63,669 bases of DNA from an uncultured Bacilli bacterium (GTDB taxonomy: Bacteria > Bacillota_I > Bacilli_A > RF39 > UBA660), in the NCBI GenBank assembly GCA_934162425.1, contig CAKPIS010000008.1:1-63669 (forward strand). Reading direction: 5' to 3'. Made by a program: the position numbers and the translations under genes. Below are positions 24,165-32,648 of this stretch, in pieces. The notes below the pieces were generated by a model. That model was not told where the DNA came from. It saw only the letters and a program-made list of their open reading frames with translations, and searched no databases. Numbering within the stretch: the first letter of the stretch is position 1; every line of letters begins with the position of its first letter.

Positions 24165-26057
24165 ATGTTATTTATAGAAGAAGATTTTAAAGAAAATTGG
24201 TTGAATTATTCAAGTGATTTTAAAATTTCAGATAAAAGTTCTATTTATTTAGGTCCAAATGGTATTGGAAAAACTACAACGTATAAAGTTATAAAAGAAA
24301 AGCATCCATTACTTGGTTTCTTTAGTTATGATGATTGTAAAGAAAGAATTTTAAAAGAAAAAAATAAATTGAAAATATCAATTAGAACTACTGATATTGA
24401 CAAGTTGAAACTAGAAAAACAAGAGTTAATAGATTCTTTAGATTTAAAAACAAAAGCATTTAAGAAACATGATATAACTAGCGCAACAAAGGCATCAGAA
24501 TATTCAGATTATTGTAAAGAAGCATACAATGAAAATGAAAACGGTTTGTTGGGATTTGATTCGGTAAATTTGGAAGTTTTATTGAAATATGAATCAGAAG
24601 TAAAGAAAAAATTTATTTTACAGAATTCTAAAGATTTATGTAATCTAAAATTGCAGGGTGATGAACTAAATCAGATACGTGATAAATATATTTTAGATTC
24701 AATAGAATTATTAGAAAAAGCAATAGATTCAAATGATACTATTTGTCCAGTTTGTGGATATAATCATGAAAAAAGTATACTTGAAATTTATCAAATTAGG
24801 AAAAAGTCATTTGAAAACAACTTAAATAAATTGATAGATAAATATAGAATTATTACTAAAGAAACAAAAGATAATGTTTATAACGATATATTAGAAATGA
24901 TGAATTTTGCTTGTGATAATAATATAAACGATATAGTATCTACAAATTATATTTTAATAGGAAACAATATAGATAATATTACTAAATTGATTAATGTAAA
25001 AAATAAAATTAAAAAAATAAATGAGAAAATAAAAAGGTTAGAAGTTGAAAGAGAAAATTTCTTTAATAATTTATATTCAAACTGGAATAAAATAAAACCG
25101 ATTTTATCTAAAGCATTTAAAGAAGATAAAATTACTATTAGCATTAATGCTGTTGAAAAAACTATTGTTTTAAATTTAAAAAGAGATGCTAAAACTTATA
25201 GTACAGGAGAATTAAATTATATAGTATTTTTATTAAATATTTTAGAATTTGAATATAGTAATAAAAGTACAATTGTTCTTGATGATCCTTTAAGCAGTTT
25301 TGATATAAAAAGACAATACGAAATAGCGTTTGATATCATTAGTAGATTAATAAGTAATAATAAAAATGTTATAATATTTACTCATAATATTAACCTAGTT
25401 AATATTATTAATAGTCAATATCCATCTATATTTGAGTATAAAGCTATAGATATGATTGATAATGTTCTAAAAATATATGATATAAATTTACCTAAAAATG
25501 AAAGTATATTGAATATTGAAAACTTATTATCAAGAATTCCAAAGACAAATAAGTATAAAAAGTGGCTTGAATTATTAATCGAGAAAGATCTATGGGATGA
25601 TGATTGTGAATATCATCAGGTATTTCACTATGACGAAACATATATTTGTCCACTAAATGATTGTAGTAATGATGAATTGGTAAAAATGATTGATGATTTT
25701 GATGGTGGGTTTGAAGGGTCAACTTTTGAAGAATTATCACTAGAAAAAATAATTTGTCTAACTGCTTTAAGAGTTTGGATAGAAAAACAAATGAAAGATA
25801 ATTTTAAAGGTAGCTTTTCAGGAATTAATCAGCTTTTCCCAAAAATAAATCATTACTTTAATCATAAAGATATGTGGATAAATAATTTAGATATAGAAAG
25901 AGAAGATTTAGTGAGGAAAAAGGTATTATTAAATCAGAATGATCATTACAAAAGTCAGATCATACCATTTCATTATGCACTTAGTATTTCATGTGATGAT
26001 ATGGCAAATGAATTGTTAGAATTAAAACAAATATTAAAAATACCAGTTGGAGTTTGA
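24165..26057 (+). CDS. PrrC/RloC-like ABC ATPase (candidate anticodon nuclease)
   Basis: 630 aa. ATG 24165 is set by AAGGAGGT. Walker A GPNGIGKTT near residue 32, a zinc-hook-like CPVCGYNH near 203 in a coiled region, signature YSTGELNYI, Walker B STIVLDDPLSSFD, and H-loop IFTHN follow the AAA_13/RloC layout. The C-terminal domain has RVWIE (Arg and Glu four apart) and later NDHY. Spacing is similar to, not the same as, the R-E-H triad of PrrC/RloC anticodon nucleases. Known members cut tRNA after phage attack or DNA damage. Toxicity would explain the terminator in its leader. Nuclease activity is inferred. Confidence 0.75.
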   Translation: MLFIEEDFKENWLNYSSDFKISDKSSIYLGPNGIGKTTTYKVIKEKHPLLGFFSYDDCKERILKEKNKLKISIRTTDIDKLKLEKQELIDSLDLKTKAFKKHDITSATKASEYSDYCKEAYNENENGLLGFDSVNLEVLLKYESEVKKKFILQNSKDLCNLKLQGDELNQIRDKYILDSIELLEKAIDSNDTICPVCGYNHEKSILEIYQIRKKSFENNLNKLIDKYRIITKETKDNVYNDILEMMNFACDNNINDIVSTNYILIGNNIDNITKLINVKNKIKKINEKIKRLEVERENFFNNLYSNWNKIKPILSKAFKEDKITISINAVEKTIVLNLKRDAKTYSTGELNYIVFLLNILEFEYSNKSTIVLDDPLSSFDIKRQYEIAFDIISRLISNNKNVIIFTHNINLVNIINSQYPSIFEYKAIDMIDNVLKIYDINLPKNESILNIENLLSRIPKTNKYKKWLELLIEKDLWDDDCEYHQVFHYDETYICPLNDCSNDELVKMIDDFDGGFEGSTFEELSLEKIICLTALRVWIEKQMKDNFKGSFSGINQLFPKINHYFNHKDMWINNLDIEREDLVRKKVLLNQNDHYKSQIIPFHYALSISCDDMANELLELKQILKIPVGV

Positions 26058-26081
26058 CAAAAGATATGCTATAATTAGTTC

Positions 26082-26104
26082 ATCAAGTATTACTAACTTG
26101 GTGC
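26082..26104. other. Inverted repeat near the right end of the His element
   Basis: CATCAAGT-ATTACT-AACTTGGTG (one G-T pair if RNA) lies 19 bases before the right attachment core. It could be an integrase half-site feature or a weak terminator without T run. Confidence 0.35.
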
Positions 26105-26122
26105 AAAACTCATTAGTTTATT

Positions 26123-26135
26123 GCCCCACGTTGAA
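26123..26135 (+). repeat. Candidate right attachment site (displaced tRNA-His 3' end)
   Basis: GCCCCA-CG-TTGAA matches the tRNA-His 3' end at 17657-17669. Directly after it comes an intrinsic terminator, which fits the original downstream flank of tRNA-His. Confidence 0.65.
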
Positions 26136-26141
26136 GACCGA

Positions 26142-26175
26142 CTTACGAATTTAACCATTCGTAAGTTTTTATTTT
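26142..26175 (+). terminator. Terminator, probably the original one of tRNA-His
   Basis: CTTACGAAT-TTAACC-ATTCGTAAG then TTTTTATTTT, 14 bases after the displaced GCCCCA. Confidence 0.85.
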
Positions 26176-26193
26176 ATATAAATAATTATCAAA

Positions 26194-26218
26194 AAAAGAA
26201 GAATTTGCATCTTCATTT
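26194..26218 (-). terminator. Terminator of the PHP gene
   Basis: On the minus strand GAAGA-TGCAAAT-TCTTC followed by seven T. Confidence 0.65.
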
Positions 26219-26222
26219 AATT

Positions 26223-27197
26223 TTATTTAAATCTTTTAATTAGTTTTAACTTTTTAACATTTAAATTATTATTTTTTCCACTTCCTAAACTAATATCTGG
26301 TTTAACGTTTTTACCATGAAAATCACTTCCACAACTTACTAAAAGATCATGCTTTTTAGCAGCATCCACAAAATAAGCCATTTCATCCAATGTATGACTT
26401 GAATGATAAGCTTCGATGCCAGATAATCCGTAGTGTTTCATATTTTCTATTAAAGATGAAAACTCAGCATTACTTACTTTAAGTGACTTAGGATGTGCTA
26501 AAACTGCAATACCACCAGAACTAGTTATTAAATTTAAACACTCTTCATAAGATGGTTTAATGATTAAACTGTTAATTTTTTTGTATGAAGACTCTAGATA
26601 CTTATCAAAAACTTCCTTAACACTATTTGCATATTTATATTTTACTAGCAGTTTTGCTATATCAACTCTGCCACACATGTTTTTATTAACAATTATATCC
26701 TTAATATCATCGTAGCTAAAACTAATGTTATAATCTCTTTTAACTTGTTCAATTGTTGATAAGAAAGTATTAAAACTATTATTTTTTATTTCGTACAATT
26801 TTTTATTTAAGTTCTCATTATTTATATCAATATCATAACCTAAAATATGCATTTTTCCATTATTAAACTTTGCAGATAATTCAATACCATCAACTATTTT
26901 TATTCCGGTTTTCTTAATTAATTTCTCATTTTTATTAACACTTTTAATACCATCTATTGTATTATGATCCGTGATAGATAAAATACCAACTTTTTTATCA
27001 ATAGCTTCTCTAATTAATTCATCTGGTGTTAGCTCACCATCCGAGTAAATAGTATGAGTATGTAGATCTATTACTTTAGAGTTATCTTTATATGTTTTAA
27101 TTACATTATTATAAAGCATTTTGTCTAAAGTATTCATCATGTTATCATATTCTTTATCTTCCATATCATATTGTATTTCACAGGCAGTTTTTTTCAT
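26223..27197 (-). CDS. PHP-domain phosphoesterase (TrpH/YciV-like)
   Basis: 324 aa. VIDLHTHTIYSDGELTPDEL near residue 42, SITDHNTIDGI, IVDGIELSA, ILGYDID, AVLAHPKSLK and SCGSDFHGKN give the full set of PHP metal ligands. The TrpH-like branch hydrolyses 3',5'-nucleoside bisphosphates or trims RNA 5' ends (RNase AM in E. coli). About 40 N-terminal residues precede the domain. Ribosome site TTAGGAGATG. First chromosomal gene after the His element. Confidence 0.85.
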   Translation of the reverse strand: MKKTACEIQYDMEDKEYDNMMNTLDKMLYNNVIKTYKDNSKVIDLHTHTIYSDGELTPDELIREAIDKKVGILSITDHNTIDGIKSVNKNEKLIKKTGIKIVDGIELSAKFNNGKMHILGYDIDINNENLNKKLYEIKNNSFNTFLSTIEQVKRDYNISFSYDDIKDIIVNKNMCGRVDIAKLLVKYKYANSVKEVFDKYLESSYKKINSLIIKPSYEECLNLITSSGGIAVLAHPKSLKVSNAEFSSLIENMKHYGLSGIEAYHSSHTLDEMAYFVDAAKKHDLLVSCGSDFHGKNVKPDISLGSGKNNNLNVKKLKLIKRFK

Positions 27198-27352
27198 TAT
27201 ATCATCTCCTAATATTAGTTCTTTTCGATAAAAAATCGTTAATTAAATTTATTATATATATATTTTCATCTACTTGTATTATATCATTTTTGCCGATATA
27301 ATTAAAATACATATTTTTTATACGTATTATAACTGGAAATTATTATAAATAA

Positions 27353-30334
27353 TTAATTTTTTACTTTCCAGTCCATTTTTATATCATCTAGCAATTTTTT
27401 TCTTTCTTCTGTCATTAAATAATTAGGATTACCCTTAAAAGCTTTTCTTTGACAGCAAATCCACATACCTAGTTTAATTCCATTTTCAGTAATATAATTA
27501 GATGGAATATTTAAATTTCCATTATCATTATAATATTTCTTAGCAAGATTATATTTTTCCATCCATTTATAATTATAAGGATCCCATATCATTTTAATAG
27601 AGTTTAATTTATCTATTTTATCTTTATCTAATTCTTTATAATTTTTATACTTAAAATACTTTTGTCTTTGTCTTGAAATCCAATCACCTAAATGAATATC
27701 ATCATTGGTAACATAATTAGCACTAATTAATATATTGCCATGTTTATTGAAATATTGTTTTGCAACATTAAACATTTTCTCCCATCTATCATCAAATGTA
27801 TACCAGGCAATACCATACTTATTAAAAAAATTTACCTTTTCTTTACTAAGTAATCCTTTTTTGTATTTTCTTTTAGCTTCTGCTAACCATTTTCCTAATC
27901 TTAAATTGTTTTTAGTAACATAATCTCTTTTAATATCTATGTTACCATGCAGTTTATAATATTTTTTTATCTCTTCCTGATATTTATTATTTTTAATAAT
28001 ATTCTCCTTTTTTATATCTTTTAAAAAATAGTTAATATCTAAATCCTCTAATAATTTAGCTTTTTTAGAACTTAGTTTTCCACTAAAATTTAATTTTTTT
28101 TGTTTATATAGCCATGAACCAATTGAAAAGCCCTCTTCACTAACGCTTTTATACATTATTTTTTTATGTGTTTCACAGTATTTCTTAGCAATTTCATAAT
28201 TTTTTTGCCAGGCCGCCTCATATACATCCAAGATAATTCCTATTTTTTCTAATTTTTCTTGTTGTAATTTTGTTAATGTTCCATTTTTATAATCATATCT
28301 TTGTTTATAAATCCATGCTTTCATTTTGCCATCTAACTTTAAAAAAGATTTATCACTTGATATACATCCATACTTTTTATAATGCCTAAAAGCTATTTCA
28401 TATGGTCTATCAAATGTTCTTGCAACATAATTTTTGTATGTTTCTATTATTTCTTTTTTATCTCTTAAAATATCACAAGTATAATTAATATCTAATATTT
28501 TAAATAATTTATTAATAGATTTTTCTAAATCTTTATCCTTACAACTATCTGTTATTATAACATTATTACAATTATGGATATTTGGTAATGGTTTTTCCCT
28601 TATTCTAATAATTCTTATTCCATTTTTATGACATGCTTCATTTTTTTTACCATCACTTATTAATTTATCCATATGAAAAATACCATCATATTCAATAGCA
28701 GTTTTAATTTCAGGTATATAAATATCTAACTCGTAGCCAATAAATTCAAACTGTGTCATTTTAACAGTACTTTTAAAGAATTTTTTCATGTAATAATAAA
28801 TAGCTTTTTCTTGAAAAGAAGCATTAGATGATATCTTAGATGCATCCCATATCATTCCTATATTATTTAATTTTTTTATTCTTTCCTTAATAACTTTAGT
28901 TAACTTTGTCTCCTGATTAAGTACATTTTTATATATCCTTCTTTGTCTTGAAATCCACATACCAAGATTTACGTTATCACTTGTTACATAGTTGCATGGA
29001 ATATTTAATATTCCATGTATTTTATAATATTGTTTTGCACATTTGTACATTTTATCAAAGTTAGTTTTTTTAACATTCCATACCATTCCTATATCATCTA
29101 GTAATTTTATTTTTCTTTTACTTATTTTACCTCTAAGACCTTTTTTAGCAGCTCTTTGCGCAAAAAGCCAAGTTCTAAGTTTTCCTGTTGGTGGCATTAA
29201 ATGGTTGTTTTTCTTATAATAGTCTTTAGCAATTGTATACCAGTTATTCCAAATTTCATCAGGAGATTTATATAGATTCCACTTCATACCAATATCTTCA
29301 AAAAGTTTTATTTTTTTATCACTTAGTTTACCTTTTCTATACAAGTTTCTTTGTGTATCCAAAAAAATTGCAAGATTATAATTAGCTGAACTTTTTTTAT
29401 TTTTTGATATATGTATTGTATTATTTTTTTTATAATACTCTAAAGCTTCATTATACATTCTATTAAAATAATATATATTTCTATTATAATTAAAATCAAA
29501 ATTTATCTGATTTAATTTTTCTAATCTTTCTTTAGAAAGTTTATTTTTCTTATATAATTTTTTTTGTCTACATATCCACTTTCTAATTTTTTCATCTTTA
29601 ATATTCTCATCATCTAATTTAATATGTCCATACATATCATAGATTTTTTTAAGGTAGCTATAATTTTCCTGCCAAATAGCATTATTTTTATTTTCAAGTA
29701 TATTTAATTTCATTAATTTTTCCTTTCTTTCTTGTAATAATGTACCACTTTTAAACCTATGTCTTTGGTTTGATAACCACGATCCTAGTTTTAATCCATC
29801 ATCTGCTATGTAATTACAATTAGGAGTTTTATTGTATTTGTTAATATATTTAATTAATCCTTTATAGTATATGTTCCATTTATCATTAATTAATTTTTTA
29901 GGATTCCAAACCATTCCAACTTTATTAAACATATTTATTTTTTTCTTAGAAAGTTTATTACTTTTATGTAGCATTCTTTGCTTATTAACCCATGAACCTA
30001 AACTCAAATCATCATTTGTTATAAAATCTTGAGGAACCCTTGTATCACCATACATTTCTTTATATTTTACAAGTGCTAAATACATTTTATTAAAATTATA
30101 TTTTTTACAATCCCATACCATATTAATATTATTTAACTTATTTATTTTATCCATAGTAAAATATGAATTATCATTTTTATTATAATTTTGTCTTTGTGTT
30201 TGAATCCACCTACCTAATTTTATATCATTTACAATATAATCGCGAGGAATTAATAAATTGCCATGTTTTTTATAATATGCTTTAGCAAGCATGTATTTTT
30301 CATTCCATATTTTATCTAATACTTTTTTATCCAT
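27353..30334 (-). CDS. Giant protein of 12 helicase-associated repeats with a nuclease-like insert
   Basis: 993 aa. About twelve units of 65-75 residues follow the helicase-associated (PF03457) pattern: W..(Y/M)...AK.YY..HGN..IP..Y...D...LG.WI..QR..Y......L...K...L..I.M.WD. Seven lie before and five after a different domain at about 495-590. That domain has YELDIYIPEIKTAIEYDG, a following His, an Asp-x-x-Lys and IRIIRIRE, which resembles Vsr-like/EDxHD restriction-endonuclease folds. No helicase motor is present. Such repeats are thought to bind nucleic acid, so this may be a nuclease on a long DNA- or RNA-binding scaffold. Ribosome site AAGGAG. Monocistronic. Confidence 0.8.
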   Translation of the reverse strand: MDKKVLDKIWNEKYMLAKAYYKKHGNLLIPRDYIVNDIKLGRWIQTQRQNYNKNDNSYFTMDKINKLNNINMVWDCKKYNFNKMYLALVKYKEMYGDTRVPQDFITNDDLSLGSWVNKQRMLHKSNKLSKKKINMFNKVGMVWNPKKLINDKWNIYYKGLIKYINKYNKTPNCNYIADDGLKLGSWLSNQRHRFKSGTLLQERKEKLMKLNILENKNNAIWQENYSYLKKIYDMYGHIKLDDENIKDEKIRKWICRQKKLYKKNKLSKERLEKLNQINFDFNYNRNIYYFNRMYNEALEYYKKNNTIHISKNKKSSANYNLAIFLDTQRNLYRKGKLSDKKIKLFEDIGMKWNLYKSPDEIWNNWYTIAKDYYKKNNHLMPPTGKLRTWLFAQRAAKKGLRGKISKRKIKLLDDIGMVWNVKKTNFDKMYKCAKQYYKIHGILNIPCNYVTSDNVNLGMWISRQRRIYKNVLNQETKLTKVIKERIKKLNNIGMIWDASKISSNASFQEKAIYYYMKKFFKSTVKMTQFEFIGYELDIYIPEIKTAIEYDGIFHMDKLISDGKKNEACHKNGIRIIRIREKPLPNIHNCNNVIITDSCKDKDLEKSINKLFKILDINYTCDILRDKKEIIETYKNYVARTFDRPYEIAFRHYKKYGCISSDKSFLKLDGKMKAWIYKQRYDYKNGTLTKLQQEKLEKIGIILDVYEAAWQKNYEIAKKYCETHKKIMYKSVSEEGFSIGSWLYKQKKLNFSGKLSSKKAKLLEDLDINYFLKDIKKENIIKNNKYQEEIKKYYKLHGNIDIKRDYVTKNNLRLGKWLAEAKRKYKKGLLSKEKVNFFNKYGIAWYTFDDRWEKMFNVAKQYFNKHGNILISANYVTNDDIHLGDWISRQRQKYFKYKNYKELDKDKIDKLNSIKMIWDPYNYKWMEKYNLAKKYYNDNGNLNIPSNYITENGIKLGMWICCQRKAFKGNPNYLMTEERKKLLDDIKMDWKVKN

Positions 30335-30861
30335 AATAACTCCTTAATAGTTATATAGAATATATTAATTTTAATTAAAAAGCTACTATAAATAAATATA
30401 TTTTGTTATAATTCTATGAGTGTTTAATTTTGAAATCTAATCTTTATAAAATAAATAATAATGTGAAAAAGATACGTTATGGTAAAAATACACTTTTTTT
30501 AGATATGAATGAATATAAAAAGAACTTATATAATATATATAAGCTATGTCAGATAGTTATAAAATAATGTTATACACAGGAAAAGTTTCTAAAGTAGAGC
30601 TTTTTAAAATTAAACTGTGGAAAACTTAAAACAAAAAAGATATACTAGGTAGTTTATTTCTAACTTAATATATCTAAAAAGTATTTTTATGATATATTTA
30701 GTATAAGGCATTTTTGCAAGTATAAACATGTATCTATTATTGGTACAACTAAAAAGAATAATTATGTTGTAAAATACTTAAAGTATTTATAAAATGTATT
30801 GAAAATATCATGCTAAATGGTGTACAATATGCAAAAGAAGTTATTAAAGAAGGTGCGTTTT
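30335..30861. other. AT-rich gap between the repeat protein and mnmA
   Basis: 527 bases with no convincing gene. A 34-codon frame from GTG 30463 to 30567 (KKIRYGKNTLFLDMNEYKKN...) has no ribosome site and looks like a gene fragment; it faintly recalls the start of an alanine racemase. Two DnaA-box-like 9-mers (30570-30578, 30616-30624) are single-mismatch and isolated. The last 90 bases should hold the mnmA promoter, but I see no clear one. Confidence 0.4.
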
Positions 30862-31968
30862 ATGAAAAAAAAGGTAGTTATTGGTATGAGCGGTGGTGTT
30901 GATTCATCTGTTGCAGCGATTATGCTTTTAAAACAAGGGTATGATGTAATAGGTCTTTTTATGCGTAATTGGGATTCATTTGCGGATGGAGAACTTGATG
31001 GTGCACCAACAACTAGTGAAGGAATATGTCCTCAAGAAGTTGATTATAATGATGCTAAAAAAGTATGTGATAAGTTAGGTATACCATTATACAGAAAGGA
31101 CTTTATAAAAGAGTATTGGGATTATGTTTTTACTTACTTTTTAGATGAATTAAAAAAGGGAAGAACACCAAACCCTGATATCATGTGTAATAAATATATT
31201 AAATTTGATCAGTTTGCTAAAGAAGCAGAAAAATTAGGAGCTGATTTTATTGCAACAGGACATTATGCAAGGGTTAAAGACGGACAATTGATGCGTGCTA
31301 TAGATGATAATAAAGATCAGTCATACTTTTTATCACAAGTATCTAAAGAGCAACTTAAAAACGTATTATTCCCAATTGGAGATATGATAAAGCCTGATGT
31401 TAGAAAAATAGCAGAAGAATATGATTTAGTAACTGCTAAGAAAAAGGATTCTACTGGTATATGTTTTATTGGTGAGAGAAACTTTTCTAACTTTTTAAAA
31501 AACTATTTACCAAATCAACCTGGCGATATAGTTGATATTAAAACTAATAAGAAAATTGGAGAACATATTGGACTTATGCATTACACAATAGGTCAAAGAA
31601 GAGGTCTTGATATTGGTGGTACAAAGAACAGAATGTTTGTAATTGGTAAAGATTTAAATAAAAATATTTTATATATTGAGTCAGGTAATGATGAATACTT
31701 AATTACTGATTCTTGCGTAGTTGATCAAATAAACTGGACTTATGATGAAAAAGTAGAAAAATGTACAGCTAAATTTAGATATAGACAAAAGGATGTTAAT
31801 GTAGAACTAGAGTGGTTAAATGATGATGAAATTTTAGTTAAATATCTAGGCGGAGTTAAAGCAGTTACTCCAGGACAAGCATGCGTATTTTATAAAGATG
31901 ATATATGCTTAGGAGGAGGAATAATTAAAGAAGTTAGAAAAAACGGAAAAAAATTATGGTATTTATAA
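30862..31968 (+). CDS. mnmA: tRNA-specific 2-thiouridylase MnmA
   Basis: 368 aa, full length. PP-loop SGGVDSSVAA, MRNWDS, catalytic cysteine in NPDIMCNKYIKF, ATGHYARV, QSYFLSQ, the second cysteine in DSTGICFIGERNF, and LMHYTIGQRRGLDIGG. It thiolates U34 of Glu, Gln and Lys tRNAs using persulfide sulfur, for which the desulfurase at 8551-9657 is a likely donor. ATG 30862 follows GAAGGTG; an in-frame ATG at 30817 has no signal. Confidence 0.95.
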   Translation: MKKKVVIGMSGGVDSSVAAIMLLKQGYDVIGLFMRNWDSFADGELDGAPTTSEGICPQEVDYNDAKKVCDKLGIPLYRKDFIKEYWDYVFTYFLDELKKGRTPNPDIMCNKYIKFDQFAKEAEKLGADFIATGHYARVKDGQLMRAIDDNKDQSYFLSQVSKEQLKNVLFPIGDMIKPDVRKIAEEYDLVTAKKKDSTGICFIGERNFSNFLKNYLPNQPGDIVDIKTNKKIGEHIGLMHYTIGQRRGLDIGGTKNRMFVIGKDLNKNILYIESGNDEYLITDSCVVDQINWTYDEKVEKCTAKFRYRQKDVNVELEWLNDDEILVKYLGGVKAVTPGQACVFYKDDICLGGGIIKEVRKNGKKLWYL

Positions 31969-31990
31969 AAAATAATATGTAGAGGTTTAT

Positions 31991-32620
31991 ATGGCAAGTT
32001 CAATGATACATATGGCAGTAGCAAAAGAATTAAATGATAAATTAAAAAGAGATAGTAAGAGTATATTAATAGGTAGTATAGCTCCAGATATAGCAAAATT
32101 AATAGGAGAAAATAAAGTTAGATCTCATTTTGAAGATAGGGATGATGATATTCCTAACTTAAATAAATTTTTATCTAAATATAAAGATAAATTAGATGAT
32201 GACTTTGTTTTGGGTTATTATATACATTTATATACTGATTATTTATGGTTTAAATACTTTGTTCCTGATTTTTGTGTTAATGGTATAATATATAAATTAG
32301 ATGGTACTAAAGAATTGGTAAGTGAGGATAAAAAAATGGAATATTTTTATAATGATTATACTAATTTAAACGTAAAACTAATTGATGAATATAACTTAGA
32401 TTTAAGCATATTTTATGAAGATATATCAAAATTTAATGATATTATAAAAGAAATACCAATGGATAAAATAGATATAATAGTTAATAAAGCTGGTATAATA
32501 ATTGAAAATTCTAAAGAAAGTAAACCTTATGTATTTGATACTAAAATAATAAATAAATTTATTTTAGCAAGTGTTAAATACATATTATCTAATTTAAGAG
32601 ATATTAATTATATAAAATAA
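31991..32620 (+). CDS. Zinc-dependent phospholipase C-like hydrolase
   Basis: 209 aa. MASSMIHMAVAKELNDKL, then LIGSIAPDIAKLIGENKVRSHF and YYIHLYTDYLWFKYF give the His and Asp ligands of the alpha-helical zinc-dependent phospholipase C/S1-P1 nuclease-like fold. There is no signal peptide, so it acts inside the cell on an unknown substrate. Ribosome site AGAGG; 22 bases after mnmA, so probably cotranscribed. Confidence 0.72.
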   Translation: MASSMIHMAVAKELNDKLKRDSKSILIGSIAPDIAKLIGENKVRSHFEDRDDDIPNLNKFLSKYKDKLDDDFVLGYYIHLYTDYLWFKYFVPDFCVNGIIYKLDGTKELVSEDKKMEYFYNDYTNLNVKLIDEYNLDLSIFYEDISKFNDIIKEIPMDKIDIIVNKAGIIIENSKESKPYVFDTKIINKFILASVKYILSNLRDINYIK

Positions 32621-32621
32621 C

Positions 32622-32648
32622 AAAAACTCTAATTGCTAGAGTTTTTTT
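32622..32648. terminator. Bidirectional terminator
   Basis: AAACTCTA-ATTGC-TAGAGTTT with A and T runs, between the hydrolase and the converging glycosyltransferase. Confidence 0.85.

Noticed and set aside
26055..26076. TTGACA...TATAAT at the end of the ATPase gene as a promoter
   Set aside because: The spacer is only 10 bases, too short for a sigma-A promoter.
30560..30630. DnaA-box-like 9-mers suggesting an origin
   Set aside because: Only two, each with one mismatch, and no dnaA, dnaN or other origin genes nearby. Expected by chance in AT-rich DNA.
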